This document shows positions 23,065 through 35,429 of a DNA stretch of 64,000 nucleotides, one piece after another. Numbering within the stretch: the stretch's first letter is position 1; each line of letters starts with the position of its first letter. The notes beneath the pieces were generated by a model. That model searched no databases and was not told where the DNA came from. It saw only the letters and a list, made by a program, of their open reading frames with translations. Location: assembly GCF_037042905.1 (NCBI RefSeq), contig NC_087252.1, positions 35,667,556 to 35,731,555 on the forward strand, in the 5' to 3' direction. The position numbers and the translations under genes are program-made. The DNA is from Lytechinus pictus. Taxonomy: Eukaryota > Echinodermata > Echinoidea > Temnopleuroida > Toxopneustidae.

Positions 23065-24490
23065 TTTGCAAGGTCCCTCCTGTTTCCTATATCGATAATA
23101 TGTTATAAAATGAAGCCCGGGAAAAATTGCACTAAAAACATTATTAAGCATTTACAAAAAGTGAAATATAAAGTGGCTGAAAACACCGCCTAATTTAAAT
23201 CTGTAAACTAGTACGTTTGTATTAATGTGCTTCAATAAAGATATTTTTGTAAATGATGATTTGTTTTCTCTTTCACTGATATCTTGAAAGTTCTGCAAGA
23301 ATATTTTTTTTCTTCCTTAGTATATTTTATCCATATGAAAAGCAATATATACAACATGAATCAAATGTCAGTATTAATCAAAATATACTTTTCTGATGTT
23401 AGCCTATTCCTTTAATGAATTTATTACTCTTCCATAATCTTGCATTTACATATTCGTACTGGTCTAGATATTACTTTGCCGTAAGAAGGTAAGATAGAAC
23501 TCGAATGAGACCATCAATGAGCAGTCAATTCTTTTCAGCCTCCATTCTGGAGATGACAGTCTCAATGAAATTCGGCTAAATATTAATTTATTGCTACGAG
23601 AATGAAGCCCCAAAACCCCGATCCATTACGAAATAAACATAGATTGGATTTATATAAATTACATTAAGTGCTTATATTGAATGAGACGATGATATGTTAT
23701 TGTTCGTCACCTCCGATAGCACTTTTATCATATCAAGGAAACTATTGCAAATAGTCAGTAAATTGATGGTCGATTATTAATGAAAAAAGGTCCTTGGGTG
23801 TTGTACGTTGCCCATAATGGTAGGCAGCGTTCCTCTACTTTAACCACGTCTCGATTTTCTTTCCTTTCACATCATCCCTATAATGTCCCAAATCACACAG
23901 TTTCTGTTGGTCTCATATGATTTTTTTTCTATTGGATCATTGGCATTCTTCGGTGTTTAGCTATTATGCCCCAATAGAAAATTTATCAATTCCACTTAAA
24001 GGTTTTTCTTTAGGCAATCAGCATTTTTTTTTTACTGTAGGTGGCATTTTATCCAGAAAAAAATGTCTATCTTATGGAAACCATTAGACACAGATAGCTT
24101 TATATGTTTCTGATAGTCTAATAGACGTAGAATTTCGACTAAGGCTTTCGGTGTACGTACTAGTTTGCTGTTGTATGTATTTTAAAACAAAATGTTCCCG
24201 ATTCCCCTGTTCGAACCGTGATCTTTTCGGGGTTTCTTCTCTCAAATACAATTGAATAAAAACATAAAAACATGTCTTAATCTGGTAAGCCATTGTTAAC
24301 AGTGGAAAATCCTGATTATTTTTTCCTGAAAAGAAAATGTATGAAAATAGGCTACCAAAGAAAAAGATTCTACCTCATTTTTACGAAAAATGATCATGAT
24401 TATGGCTACTTTAAAGTTGTATTCCCTATGACTGCTATTCTCTCAAGCATTTTACTTGCTATACCTGGCTCCTGCATTCTATTATTTGCA

Positions 24491-24518
24491 CACACACATA
24501 CACACAACCTTACACCCT

Positions 24519-24553
<35 letters not shown>

Positions 24554-24908
24554 TTATATATATATATATATATAAATACATATATATGTCAAGATGCAAT
24601 GCCCAAATCATCGAAGTAAATATATAGATACAGCGAGAATAAAGCGATCGGTGATATATATATATATATATATATTCACTTGATAAAGACGGTATGTACT
24701 CGTCGAAAATTTGTGGACTTCAATAAATTTTGTTGGATTAAAGCATGAAAGTTTCAACCTTGTTTCTCTTATATATATATGTGTGAGACGTTATACATGT
24801 ACAGCAGCTTTGGCAACTCTTTGTATTTTAAATATGTTATGAAAGAAATGAATGAAGAGAACAATGGTAGGTGTAGCTTCAAATCAAGATTCCCCAGAGC
24901 TATATATG

Positions 24909-24970
<62 letters not shown>

Positions 24971-24981
24971 GCATGTATAAC

Positions 24982-25071
<90 letters not shown>

Positions 25072-25072
25072 A
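24491..25072. repeat. (CA)n and (TA)n microsatellite cluster
   Basis: Several blocks of CA and TA dinucleotides are interspersed with unique sequence. The duplicate at 54732-55310 has different lengths. Confidence 0.95.
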
Positions 25073-26273
25073 ACAATATATTGGAATATGCTCTTCTTCA
25101 AAGAAAATAATGAACAAAGTAATCGAAGTAAAGTCAAAGATAACTTCACCTTAACTAGTTTGGATTTATTTTTCAGAAAGTGAAGTACGATGAACAAACA
25201 AGTTCATACAAAATTGCGTTCTGGTGTCATATACGCTAGCTCGATACATTGCTTAGTAACCATTTCATTTTAACATAATTACGTAATAATTAAAGGATAT
25301 TTAATTATCGTTCTGTCATTGTTATTTACATATTTAAACTCATGAAATAATGAAGAACCCATACTAAATTCATAATGTGACGATTAATACAATTTTACGG
25401 TCTATTAATATCCGGCTGAACTATGTTTATTGAGATTTAGATTTTATTAATTTTCCGTTCACAAAGCACAATAAAATCAAAGTAACAAAACATAGTCAAA
25501 TCTAAAGTACAATATCAATCGGAATAATGCATAAGAATTAGAAGGTATAAACAATTAGAACTAATGTGAACTAAAGTAACTTTGACTAATAACTATATAA
25601 AACAGAACGGAGGGGCTTGCCAAGAAAAGCAAAGCTTGTATGGGAGGCAAGCCCCTGTAACTTAGTTTCAATGCGTAGAGACAACATTACAAAACTATAG
25701 TATAAAAGAGAGACGGAAGACAGTTTAAAAGGAGGCTATACAAAATATCGAAGGTAACAACGAAAGAGTGACACAAATTTCAGCCTGACCATATATTCAT
25801 CACATTTTGTATTTACTGAAAAAAATTTATTTCAGTGTTTCTCTTTTAAAGTTGACACCCGAGGACTCAAAAGTATTTGATAATGATTATTTCCTTTCAT
25901 GAGGCTTTTTCATGAGGCTTTTAGAAATATATATAAATATATATATATAAACATATATATTTTCAGTCCATATATCTGCATGACTTCATCGGTCCTCCGA
26001 CAAGCTACTACAGTGCGTATCAAAAAAAGTGTACACTTTGAAAAAGCCCTAAGAATTAAAAAAATATACAACATGTGGGTAATTTTTTTCACATATATTA
26101 TTAGGTTTGGGTCTCATCTATCCAATGAAAGTAAAAGTTTTGACAGAATATTTCACTTGAGTGAGCACTGTCCATTTTGTAAAGCTCGCAGAAATCTGTT
26201 TGCGAAGAAATGCTTGTTTTCACGTTGTGTCAAGGGGAAAAGGCGAAATCAAACTTACCCTGCGAAACATTTC

Positions 26274-28195
26274 TCATACATTTTGAGAAGAAAACAAGTG
26301 TACAAATAATTTGCCATTGCTCGCCATTTAATTCCATACGAGGCATCAAAACACATAGGCAATATGCCTAAATAACATAAAAGGAAATGAACATCAACAC
26401 AATCTGAATAATGTTGTGAGACATAACAAAAGACTACATATGCATTAGAACTGTGGCATACTGAAAGATATTGTCATGTGAACACCAGGAGGGTAGCAAC
26501 TCCTCCCTGGGGCTATTGATCACGTGACCCACCCGCAGGATAGTAGTTCCCACGGGTATTTCCCCTAAATCTTGGTAATCAACATCTTTGGAGCATATAC
26601 TTTGATACTAATATTGGTGATCTGTCAGGTTTCAAACAATTTGTTTCTGAACACAAACCTTCTACTTATTGTATAAGGCTATCCTTTCATGCTCCTACTT
26701 ACCATTTACGTGTAACAACCAAAATTAGCCACATTACGTACTATGCTTCCTTAAGTCTGAAAATACATATGAAATGTATATGCATATATCCATACTATGA
26801 TTGTCTCCGCAACCATGTTGTATCTTTGTATGCTTTCTTGATAAACGCTGTAATTGCCCGCCCAACCTTCCAACCTTATGCAGGCAAAGAGTTAGCTTCA
26901 GATTTCCCGTGCTCCTAATTTCCAACATAAAATCAATATCTCTCCCAACCTCCCAACCAATGCTGACATAATTCTGCCCAACCTCCCAACCATAATATAA
27001 TGTCTCACAGGAGCATCATAAATCGTGATACACAAAATTCCCTAAACATTTTCCATGCACCTAATTTGCATCATAGAGCTCAAGGACTCAATGTCTCTCC
27101 CAACCTCACAACCATGATGACACAATTCTGCCCAGCCTCCCAACCATAATGTAATGTCTCACAGGAATATCATAAATCGTGATACACACAATTTCCTTAA
27201 CATTTTTCATGCTCCTTATTTGCATCATAGAGCTCAAGGACTCAATGTCTCTTCCAACCTCACAACAATGCTGACATAATTCTGCCCAGCCTCCCAACCA
27301 TAATGTAATGTCTCACAGGAACATCATAAATCGTGGTACACAAAATTTCCTAAACATTTTTCATGCTCGTAATTTGCATCGTAGAGCTCAAGGACTCAAA
27401 GTCTCTCCCAACCATTCTGACCTACTGCCGTAATTCTGCCCAGCCTCCCAACCATAATGTAATGTCTCACATGAATATCATAAATCGCGATACACAAAAT
27501 CTCCTAAAGATTTTCCATGCTCCTAATTCCATCAAAAAGACTCAAAAGTCAATGTCTCTCTCAACCTCCCAACGATGCTGGCCTACTGTCGTAATTTTGT
27601 CTAGCCTCTCAACCATAATGTAATGTCTCACAGGAATATCATAAATCGTGATACACTAAATTCCTAGATATGGTTATTCTTAACAGTAACTCAGCTCTAC
27701 GTATAAAGTCAGTTGGTATGGTAACACACAACAATCATTTATTGTTACACTGCAATGCCTTACAATCATGCAGCCCCTACACACGTTCACCTTGTGTGTC
27801 TAAATTTTGTACTGACGTTAGGTCCTCCCCACTCGATATTATAAAATAAAACCCTGATATTATACAAAAGTACATAGGGTGGGAGGGGAGGGAAACTTGT
27901 TGCCTCGATGGGATTTCAAACTGCAATGGCTTTATACGTGAACACGTCACTATAGAGCCGGGGTAATAGTATGCAGCGCTTAGAATCATTTGTATTAAGC
28001 GCGATATGAATGCTGCATATTATAATGCAAGTTCCCCGCTGTGATTAATTCACATGATATGTAACTAGTGATCAGATGCACGTTCTAACTCAATTTTGAT
28101 TATTTACATAGTTTAGCACCTGACTTATTCTTTAATAAAGCTAACACCTGTCTCTCTCAAAATTTTACTGATCACTAAAAATTATCATTACCTTT
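26274..28195. mobile_element. Nested insertion of unknown class
   Basis: It interrupts the element above at a point where the 46403 copy reads continuously through AAACATTTCCCTTGCAC. It contains the 155-bp tandem array and a SINE tail. Ends show no clear inverted repeat, and no coding frame is recognised. Confidence 0.6.
26880..27660. repeat. Tandem array, about 155-bp unit, five copies
   Basis: CCCAACCATAATGTAATGTC recurs at spacings of about 150-165 bp. It is always followed by TCACAGGAATATCATAAATC and CTCAAGGACTCAATGTCTCT with modest divergence. Confidence 0.9.
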
Positions 28196-28548
28196 CCCTT
28201 GCACTTTTAGTGAATTGAAATAAAACGGATACATTCAAGTATTTTGTAACAATTTTGCCACCTAAATTAAAATTTTCACTCTTAATAAGCACAACATTTA
28301 CCCTTTTTTTGTGCTAGCTGGATCCGAGGACATAGCTGAATGTAAACAAAAGTTTATATCAGACATTTACAGCATTCTTTCACTAAGTTTTTATTATTTA
28401 AAGTGGGTTTACATTTCATTTTTCATTTAATACTTGTTTCTCCACACTTTTCACAAGCTTGACAATGATTAACAAAATGAAAATCAAGCCTAAGCCATTT
28501 CATGTAAATCACAGCTCAGTGTAAAGCAAATATTGTCACGATGGCCTC

Positions 28549-28585
<37 letters not shown>
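28549..28585. repeat. (GT)n microsatellite
   Basis: A run of GT dinucleotides ending in a short G tract, inside the element at 26011. Confidence 0.95.
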
Positions 28586-28586
<1 letters not shown>

Positions 28587-29151
28587 GGGATGCAATGGCA
28601 TTCTTCGAAGTGTTTTGGGCAAGGAAAACAAGTTTAAAAAAGGTAGAAGATATCTTCAAATCAATATTACTAGCTAAATTCCATGTGTTCTTTATGATTA
28701 AGGGCTACTTTCATCGCATAACTATGTCAAAGTTCTGCGCAAATCGTTTTTCAATAACTTTTCAAATATAAGGGTTGCTCACTCAGGCGGAAATATGTTT
28801 CGACAGTTATATCGTCATTTGCTTAAATCGATCTGTACCAATGTTAAAATGTGGGAAAGAAATTAGGATATTACAAATGTATAATTTTCCATGATTTTTT
28901 AAAAGTGTAAACTTTTTTTGATACGCATTGTATAGGAGTGACGTCACACAGATGACAGCAGCTGTGCCATTCACTTTGCACATATTCGCACTTAATCTCA
29001 AGCGGTTTCTGTATGATGGGGTGTCTATACTTCGCGGACATTTAAGAATATTCATCAGGCTAAAATTCATTCACAAAATATTTACATTTACGCAAAACCA
29101 TTTCAAATAACATCTACCGAATTGACGGCAAGACCGTAAACTAAAATATAT

Positions 29152-29599
29152 CGTCGCTGAATCCACGAAATGGCACAACGTCCCAAAATCACGCGAAATT
29201 TCTTTCAGTTTTAGTATTCTCTAGCTATGGTCTATTATTTCACCGATTTTTAGAACCCAATCCTCTCTAATTAATGAGATAATTAAAGTGAAAATGCGAC
29301 ATAAGCCGTAAAATCCTCTGTAAAAATATCGACGAAGTGGCACACAGGTACGCGCCATTTTTACGCACAAAACGACACTTGTGTTTGAATCACTGCTACG
29401 TCAAAATTTGATGTTCATTCGATAGATTTTTAACATGGAAGGCAGCAGTAGATTTGGTTTGTGCATTCTTCATTCTGTTAAACTTCACAATCATATATAA
29501 ACGGGCAGTTGAAAATGTAAAACTCTTAATTCGCGTTTATCTCGAAAAGTGACTACGCGCATCAACTGTCGCGTGTTCTACTTCGTGGATTCGGTGACG
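29152..29599. mobile_element. 448-bp TIR element, CGTCGCTGAATCCACGA ends
   Basis: The left end CGTCGCTGAATCCACGA and right end TCGTGGATTCGGTGACG match 15 of 17 when inverted. The duplicate locus (56445-56465) lacks it and reads straight through AAAATATATATTG, which implies an ATAT target duplication. No coding frame. Confidence 0.8.
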
Positions 29600-29818
29600 A
29601 TATATTGATAACGAGTAGGTCAAGCCTTGCTGTTTGTTGTTGTTTTTATTTCCGTAAGATAAAAATATCATACAATTTTACAAATGAATATTTACAGTAT
29701 ATACAAGCAGGATTAAATTACTGCTGGTAGCCCATATTCAGCTGCAACTGTAATTGTTGCTGCTGGTCTTCCATGGGGCCCTGTGTTTCGCCGGTATCGT
29801 AATCACAAAACCATACTG

Positions 29819-29891
29819 GAGCGTGGCCGAGTGGTCTAAGGCGCCTGAGTATACATAAAATATCCGGGGTTCGATCCCCGGCCACGGCACC
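29819..29891 (+). pseudogene. tRNA-like pseudogene
   Basis: GTGGCCGAGTGGTCTAAGGC and GGGGTTCGATCCCC are strong A and B boxes of a Leu/Ser-type tRNA. The 3' end CCACGGCACC is tRNA-like. The acceptor stem has mismatches, no proper anticodon stem or long variable arm forms, and it is only about 73 nt. It is duplicated at 56675-56747. Confidence 0.6.
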
Positions 29892-30386
29892 TATGCCCGT
29901 GAGCATGGCATTTGATCGACATTGCTCTTTTATCCTGTATTCAAATAGATGGAAATGCTATATGCGTTCTTTGTAACTAGGTGTGCACAATTTGTTTAAA
30001 AAAAATATTCCAATCGACGATTACATGTGATGGAAAAAAAATTCTCAATACAATATCATACAAAGATTTGTGTCAACAAATCCACCGCACCCTTAAGAGT
30101 AATTTTTCTGGTCATCACGAACCATTAAAAAATTATGCATTTTATGTTACGTAACATATTGGGACACCTGTTCGTATATGACGTCACAAATCACAAACTT
30201 AAAGTTTTAAAAACTTTCTTAATTTTCAATGGGTGTTCCTCAAACGTTCATCAATATATTTGTATAAATCATTTCTTAAAGAAAAGAAAAAAAAAAAGAA
30301 AAAACAGAGATTCAAATATGAACACGTTAATGAACATTACATAGAATGAGCATGTTCAATTTACCTTCAAATTAACTTTCACTTAA

Positions 30387-30989
30387 AGGACAAGTCCACC
30401 TCAACAAAACCTTGATTTGAATAAAAAGAGAAAAATTCAACAAGCAAAACACTGAAAATTTCATCAAAATCGGATGTAAAATAAGAAAGTTATGACATTT
30501 TAAAGTTTCGCTTCATTTCACAAAACAGTTATATGCACATCTCGGTCAGTATGCAAATGAGGGAACTGATGACATCACTCACGCACTATTTCTTTTGTAT
30601 TTTATTATATGAAATATGAAATATTTTGATTTTCTCGTCATTGTCATGTGAAATGAAGTTTCATTCCTCCCTGAACACGTGGAATTCCATTATTTTAACA
30701 TTTTGTGCTTCAGGCAAGGAGGTCCTAATCATCAAATTCGTAAAAATTGAAATATTGTATAATTCAAACAATAAAAAACAAAAGAAATAGTGAGTGAGTG
30801 ACATCATCGACTCTCTCATTTGGATGTAACTGGCTCGTTCATATAACTATTTTGTTAAAAATAAGCGAAACTTTGAAATGTCATAACTTTCTTATTTTAC
30901 ATCCGATTTTGATGAAATTTTCAGCAATGTGCTTGTTAAATTTTTCTCTTTTTATTCAAATCAACATTTTTCTGAGGTGGACTTGACCT
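30387..30989. mobile_element. TTAA-flanked MITE, AGGACAAGTCCACC ends
   Basis: AGGACAAGTCCACCTCA and TGAGGTGGACTTGACCT are inverted (16 of 17). TTAA flanks both sides, and the duplicate locus (about 57333) has a single TTAA and no insert. A TA duplication with a longer end (AAGG…CCTT) fits equally well. Confidence 0.82.
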
Positions 30990-31313
30990 TTAACTAAACA
31001 CGGTTAAAAAAAGGACAATACTGCAAAATGTCCCAAATCACCGACATGTGAAATTTTATGGAAAAAAATCCAATATTCATTCAAATTTAGGATACTGATG
31101 TTAATCACGAAAAGGTTAATAAGTAATGTTTGTTTAATCATTATCACTTTATCATATTGACATAAATTTATACATACAAGGAACTAAACATATAATATGC
31201 ACAATTAAAATTTGTAATGTAAAAAATGCGGTTGAAACAGTGTGCCCCCCTATTCAAAGTGAAGACCTTTTTTTTTCTTTTTTGCTTGTCAATTTTATAT
31301 TAAAATTTATTAA

Positions 31314-32508
31314 GGGGATGGTCCGGGCTAAAAATATTTATATCTAAATAGATAGAGTAGAATTCACAAAGCAAAATGCTGAAAATGTCATCAAAATCGG
31401 ATAAAAATAACAAAGTTATTGAATTCTAAAGTTTATCAATATTTTGTGAAAACAGTTATATGTACATCGTCACGAATATTCATTAGGTGGGCTAATGATC
31501 TTACATCCCCACTTTTCTTTTTCTTATGTTATTACATAAAATCAGAAATTTTCATTTTTTCATACATGTTTAAATTATGTGTCTCCAGTATGATGAAATA
31601 ACTTGGGGCAATAAATAACTAATGTACTTTAAGGACAAGTCCACCCCAACAAAAAATTTACTTGAATAAAAAGAGAAAAGTCCAACAAGAATGACACTGA
31701 AAATTTCTTAAAAATCGGGTGTAAAATAAAAAAAGTTTAAGTTTCGCTTAATTCCACAAAACAGTTGTATGCACATCCTGGTCGGTATGCAAATGAGAAG
31801 ACTGATGACATCAGCCACTCACTATTTCTTTTGTATTCAATTTGAAATATGGAATATTCAAATTTTCTCCTCATTGTCAAGTGAAACAATGATTAATTCC
31901 TCTCTGAACATGTTGAATTGGCATTGTTAAATACTTTATGGTTCAGTCAAGTTGGTCCCAATTGTCAAATTTGTAAAAAATGAAATATTGTATAATTAAA
32001 ACAATAAAAAACAAAAGAAATAGTGAGTGAGGGACATCATCAACTGTGTCATTTGCATGTCACTGACTTGTGTATATCACTGTTTTGTGAAAAATAAGCA
32101 AAACTTTAAAATTTCATAACTTTCTTATTTTACATCTGATTTTGATGAAATTTTCAGCGTTATGCTGGTTTGATTTTTCTCTATTTATTCAAATCGACAT
32201 TTTTCTTCGGTGGACTTGACCTTTAATCAGTTGTCAATCCGATTGTTTTAGTTCTTGGTAGAACATTTTTGAATAAACCTTATTTCATATACTAAAATAC
32301 AAAAGGACAAGTGGGGATATGTCATCATCAGCCCACCTAATGAATATTCATAAAGACATGCCTAAAACAGTTTCACCGGAATTATGCAAATCTTTAAAAT
32401 CCAATAACTTCGTTATTTGTTATCTGACTTTGATAAAATTTTCAGCATTTTCTTTCTGAATTTTGTTCTATTTATTGAGATAGAAATATCTCCAGCCTGG
32501 ACCATCCC
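31314..32508. mobile_element. TIR element GGGGATGGTCCGGGCT, hosting a nested MITE
   Basis: The left end GGGGATGGTCCGGGCT and right end AGCCTGGACCATCCC are inverted, with homology continuing inward (AGCAAAATGCTGAAAAT). The AGGACAAGTCC MITE (31632-32224) sits inside. Both are present in the duplicate (60273-61489), so they predate the duplication. Confidence 0.75.
31632..32224. mobile_element. AGGACAAGTCC MITE, second copy
   Basis: The same ends and interior as 30387-30989 (AAGGACAAGTCCACCCC / GGTGGACTTGACCTT). Confidence 0.78.
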
Positions 32509-33079
32509 TTTAGGGTAGTGAATTCCTAAAGTTACGTCATAGATATAGTCATACAAACTAATATTGATTGATGGGCTAAAGAGCTTCTCGGAGTGAATAA
32601 ATGAATATCTAGTTGGATAGCAATGAAAGTCTCTATTCAAAGTAAAATCATCAAAAACTATAAAAGAAGCTCTTTTTTTTTATTTAAGCGATATAATACG
32701 AACTCTAATTTGCTATTTTATGTATATGGATATAAGTAATTTTCAATGATTTAAGTCTATAGAGAATACGATCAGTATGGTCAAAATATCCGCCCGGCTC
32801 TCTTTTGATATATACGTAAAATCAAGTCTGTATTGATTGATTGATTGAATTTATTCTTCTTCATTTCAAACAAATTGACAGAGTAATTAGGAACAAATCA
32901 GAATATGAATAACAAAAATGAAAAAGAGGGAACTCACTGGAAAGCATCGCTTGTTTATGTGAGTCCCCTGAAATAAATAACTGATTAAAAATTTTCAAAT
33001 AGAAATAGAAATTAACAATGTTCAATGGAATAATTGATAAATACCAATGGGGTCAAGCATCGTATGTTTATGCACTATA

Positions 33080-33776
33080 GGGGAAGGCGGGGTAAGTTGA
33101 GCATAAATTTCAGCCAAAAAAGTGAAAAAGGGTGTGAAATAGATAAGTGCTTTTTACCCACACACGTCTTTAAATATATTATAGAAATAAGAATAATATT
33201 GTTAGTCCAGGTATGGATTCTCACTCTTGTCATAGTCTTTTACATGATGGATGCATAAGAAATGTGTGGATGTGAAAATATCGCAAAAAGTTTGGACGGG
33301 GCTAATTTAAGCCAACCAACATGGGGCAAGTTGAGCCATGGTAATTCTTATGGTAATATATAATAAAAAATTTAAAAAAAACATAAAAAGCCATTGATAT
33401 GCAGGCAGAAATGAGCAAATTTACATGACAGTTCTTTTACTTTTAGAAGATGTTAGTATTTATAGAGAATTTATTTATAGAGAAAAATTGACATCCTGGT
33501 TCTCCCGCATACATTTTGTACATAGTTTTTGTGGCTCAACTTACCCCAGACGGTGGCACAACTTACCCCACAGATGGGGCAAGTTGAGCCATTTGACATA
33601 ATTTTTTTCAAAGGTCACAACGACTTTCAGTGTGGGGATAGAAAGTTATATATAGGTGAAAAATATTTCCCAATAATCAAATTTAAAGGCAAGGTACTTA
33701 TTTCTGCAATATTACTAGTCATATCAATTCTAACATGCAAAATGCAAAAAGTGTCACAACTTACCCCGCCTTCCCC
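33080..33776. mobile_element. 697-bp TA-flanked element, GGGGAAGGCGGGGTAAGTTG ends
   Basis: Perfect inverted ends (GGGGAAGGCGGGGTAAGTTG and its complement) with TA on each side (33078-33079, 33777-33778). The interior repeats GGGGCAAGTTGAGCC several times in both orientations. The homologous locus at 62046-62053 has no insert but reads TAGGCCTA. No transposase. Confidence 0.85.
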
Positions 33777-34940
33777 TACTATGTATCTACTTGATTGTAT
33801 GCCAATTGTATGGAGGCTTAATAGTGTCATCCAGATGTTCAGATAATCATATAGTTTGAAAAAAAAAATGAACAGAAGACGATAACTCGGATCTAGCCAC
33901 GTCTATCAGATGACGTTTATTCATCATAGATTATGATCAGATGACACGACGAAGAAAACGATTTTGCCATCTGATCATCTTTTTAAAGGGTTATAGATAT
34001 GACAAGATGATTAAATTTGGAAATCTGGGTGGCATCCATAGGCTTCTACAATATTGTAATATGAAATGCTAGAGTGAATGAATGAATTGTAAATTAGAAA
34101 CTTTAATACGAAGGGGTGTAAACGGCCGCAATTTGTAAATAACACCAATGAATCGAGACTATGGGATTCGATACCATCTTACACAAAAGATCTTTGCCTT
34201 ATTGGAACTTCCATATACCCTATCGGCCTATCCTCAAAGCTATCCGGAATTAAACCTTAAGTCTCCCTCCTATTGAGAATGCATCCTGATTTTCCTTCGT
34301 TTAATTTGATATACCATTAATTTTGGACGCTTCATTTTAGTAATAATGATAATAATTGTAGTATTTGTTCAGGTATAACTACGCAGTGAATTTGTTTTCA
34401 AAATGCAGTGAATTTGTTTTCAAAATGTACGATACAGTCATGACAAATTTATCCTTATGATTAATTTGTAGAATCCCCCCATTCCCACTTAACTCTATGT
34501 CTTTTTTCTTTTTTTTTTACATTGTAATAACAGATAAAAAAATAACTATGATTAAGTCTTTTATTTTTGGAAAAACCTCTTACTTGAATCTAATTTCTTT
34601 AACATGTTCTCACATGCTCCTCCTTGCTTCCATTGCTTTAATGTTTGTTTTTTAAATCTAAATGTGTTTTGATGAAAATAATAATCTACGTATTTCAATT
34701 CATTTCTTCATGTTTATAATTATGTTTGTAAACTAGCGACCGGCGAGGGGAAAACATTAATAGGAACTAGTGCCCTTATGTCTATTCCTGACGATCGGTC
34801 AATGGGTCTTGCAATTTTTCGTGCATTTGTAATTTCTTGTACTTCTTTTGCCAGAAATAAAATGAATAAAAATAAGTAGACAAAACTTGACAAAGGTCGC
34901 GTACGTTCTCGTGCACGTACATGTACGTGACCTTGACAAT

Positions 34941-35103
34941 GCAGGTGCCGCGGAACGGTTTTCAAAGTGGGGGGGGGGGGGGGCTGACCATGCAAAAAAC
35001 ACAATCCTATGGTTATTTTATGTTTTTGGACACGGTTTTGGAAAAAAATGGGGAGGGGGGGGGGGTCGGGCTGAAGCCCCCAGCCCCCCGCTTTTGCGGC
35101 CCC
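34941..35103. mobile_element. Short hAT-like insertion, CAGGTGCCGC / GCGGCCCCTG ends
   Basis: Present in copy 1 only; copy 2 reads CCTTGACGTATGTACTAAC at 63316-63334. Terminal CAGG(T/G)GCCGC inverted ends and G-runs are typical of small hAT-type MITEs, but no 8-bp target duplication is visible. Confidence 0.55.
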
Positions 35104-35158
35104 TGGTAAGTACTAATTATGTAAAAATTCATTCACCCCGGCTTGATGTGCAATATCT

Positions 35159-35427
35159 TTACATTATCTCACATTTCCTTTTAGGTAGTGGCTCCTTCTC
35201 TTTTCGACAATGGAACGTGATGTTATCATCGGCTCGCTTGATACAGGCTTCTAGGATCTTGAGAAGAGCAATGTGTTTCTTAGAATCCATCTCGTGGTTC
35301 GAAGCTGTGTAGTTCTCAATAAAGAATAGACTGTTCTTCTCCATACCAGCTGTGGTGATGTCGCCAACGATCTCTTCCTGGTTCAAGATGCTGTTAGCGA
35401 AGGTCACAACCATGATCGGATACGAGC
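35159..35427 (-). CDS. IFI44-like gene exon 7 (C-terminus, stop)
   Basis: The acceptor CATGCAG lies at the very edge of an 860-bp (CAT)n repeat. It enters in phase 1 and encodes SYPIMVVTFANSILNQEE, LFFIENYTASNHEMDSKK and IALLKILEACIKRADDNI, then a basic tail and stop. The paralogous exon at 63377-63645 confirms it is real coding sequence. The G4 position is degenerate (TFAN). Confidence 0.9.
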
Positions 35428-35429
35428 CT

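Larger units (their letters stand above)
26011..28930. mobile_element. TA-flanked (Tc1/mariner-like) element with nested insertion
   Basis: Ends CAGTGCGTATCAAAAAAAGT and the inverse ACTTTTTTTGATACGCATTG (one mismatch) are flanked by TA (26009-26010, 28931-28932). The duplicated locus has a single TA here (56239-56240). The outer parts match the 978-bp element at 46403. No transposase frame is visible, so it is non-autonomous. The middle is a second insertion (about 26274-28195). Confidence 0.85.

Noticed and set aside
24769-25197. 142-codon frame rich in Ile/Tyr and Cys/Val
   Set aside because: It is the translation of (TA)n and (CA)n microsatellites.
26880-27660. Regular tandem array suggestive of CRISPR spacing
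   Set aside because: The units of about 155 bp are similar over their full length, with no unique spacers between conserved repeats, and the genome is eukaryotic.
29819-29891. Functional tRNA-Leu/Ser gene
   Set aside because: Good A and B boxes, but mismatched acceptor stem, no valid anticodon arm and no long variable arm. Its identical partner at 56675 comes from the segmental duplication.
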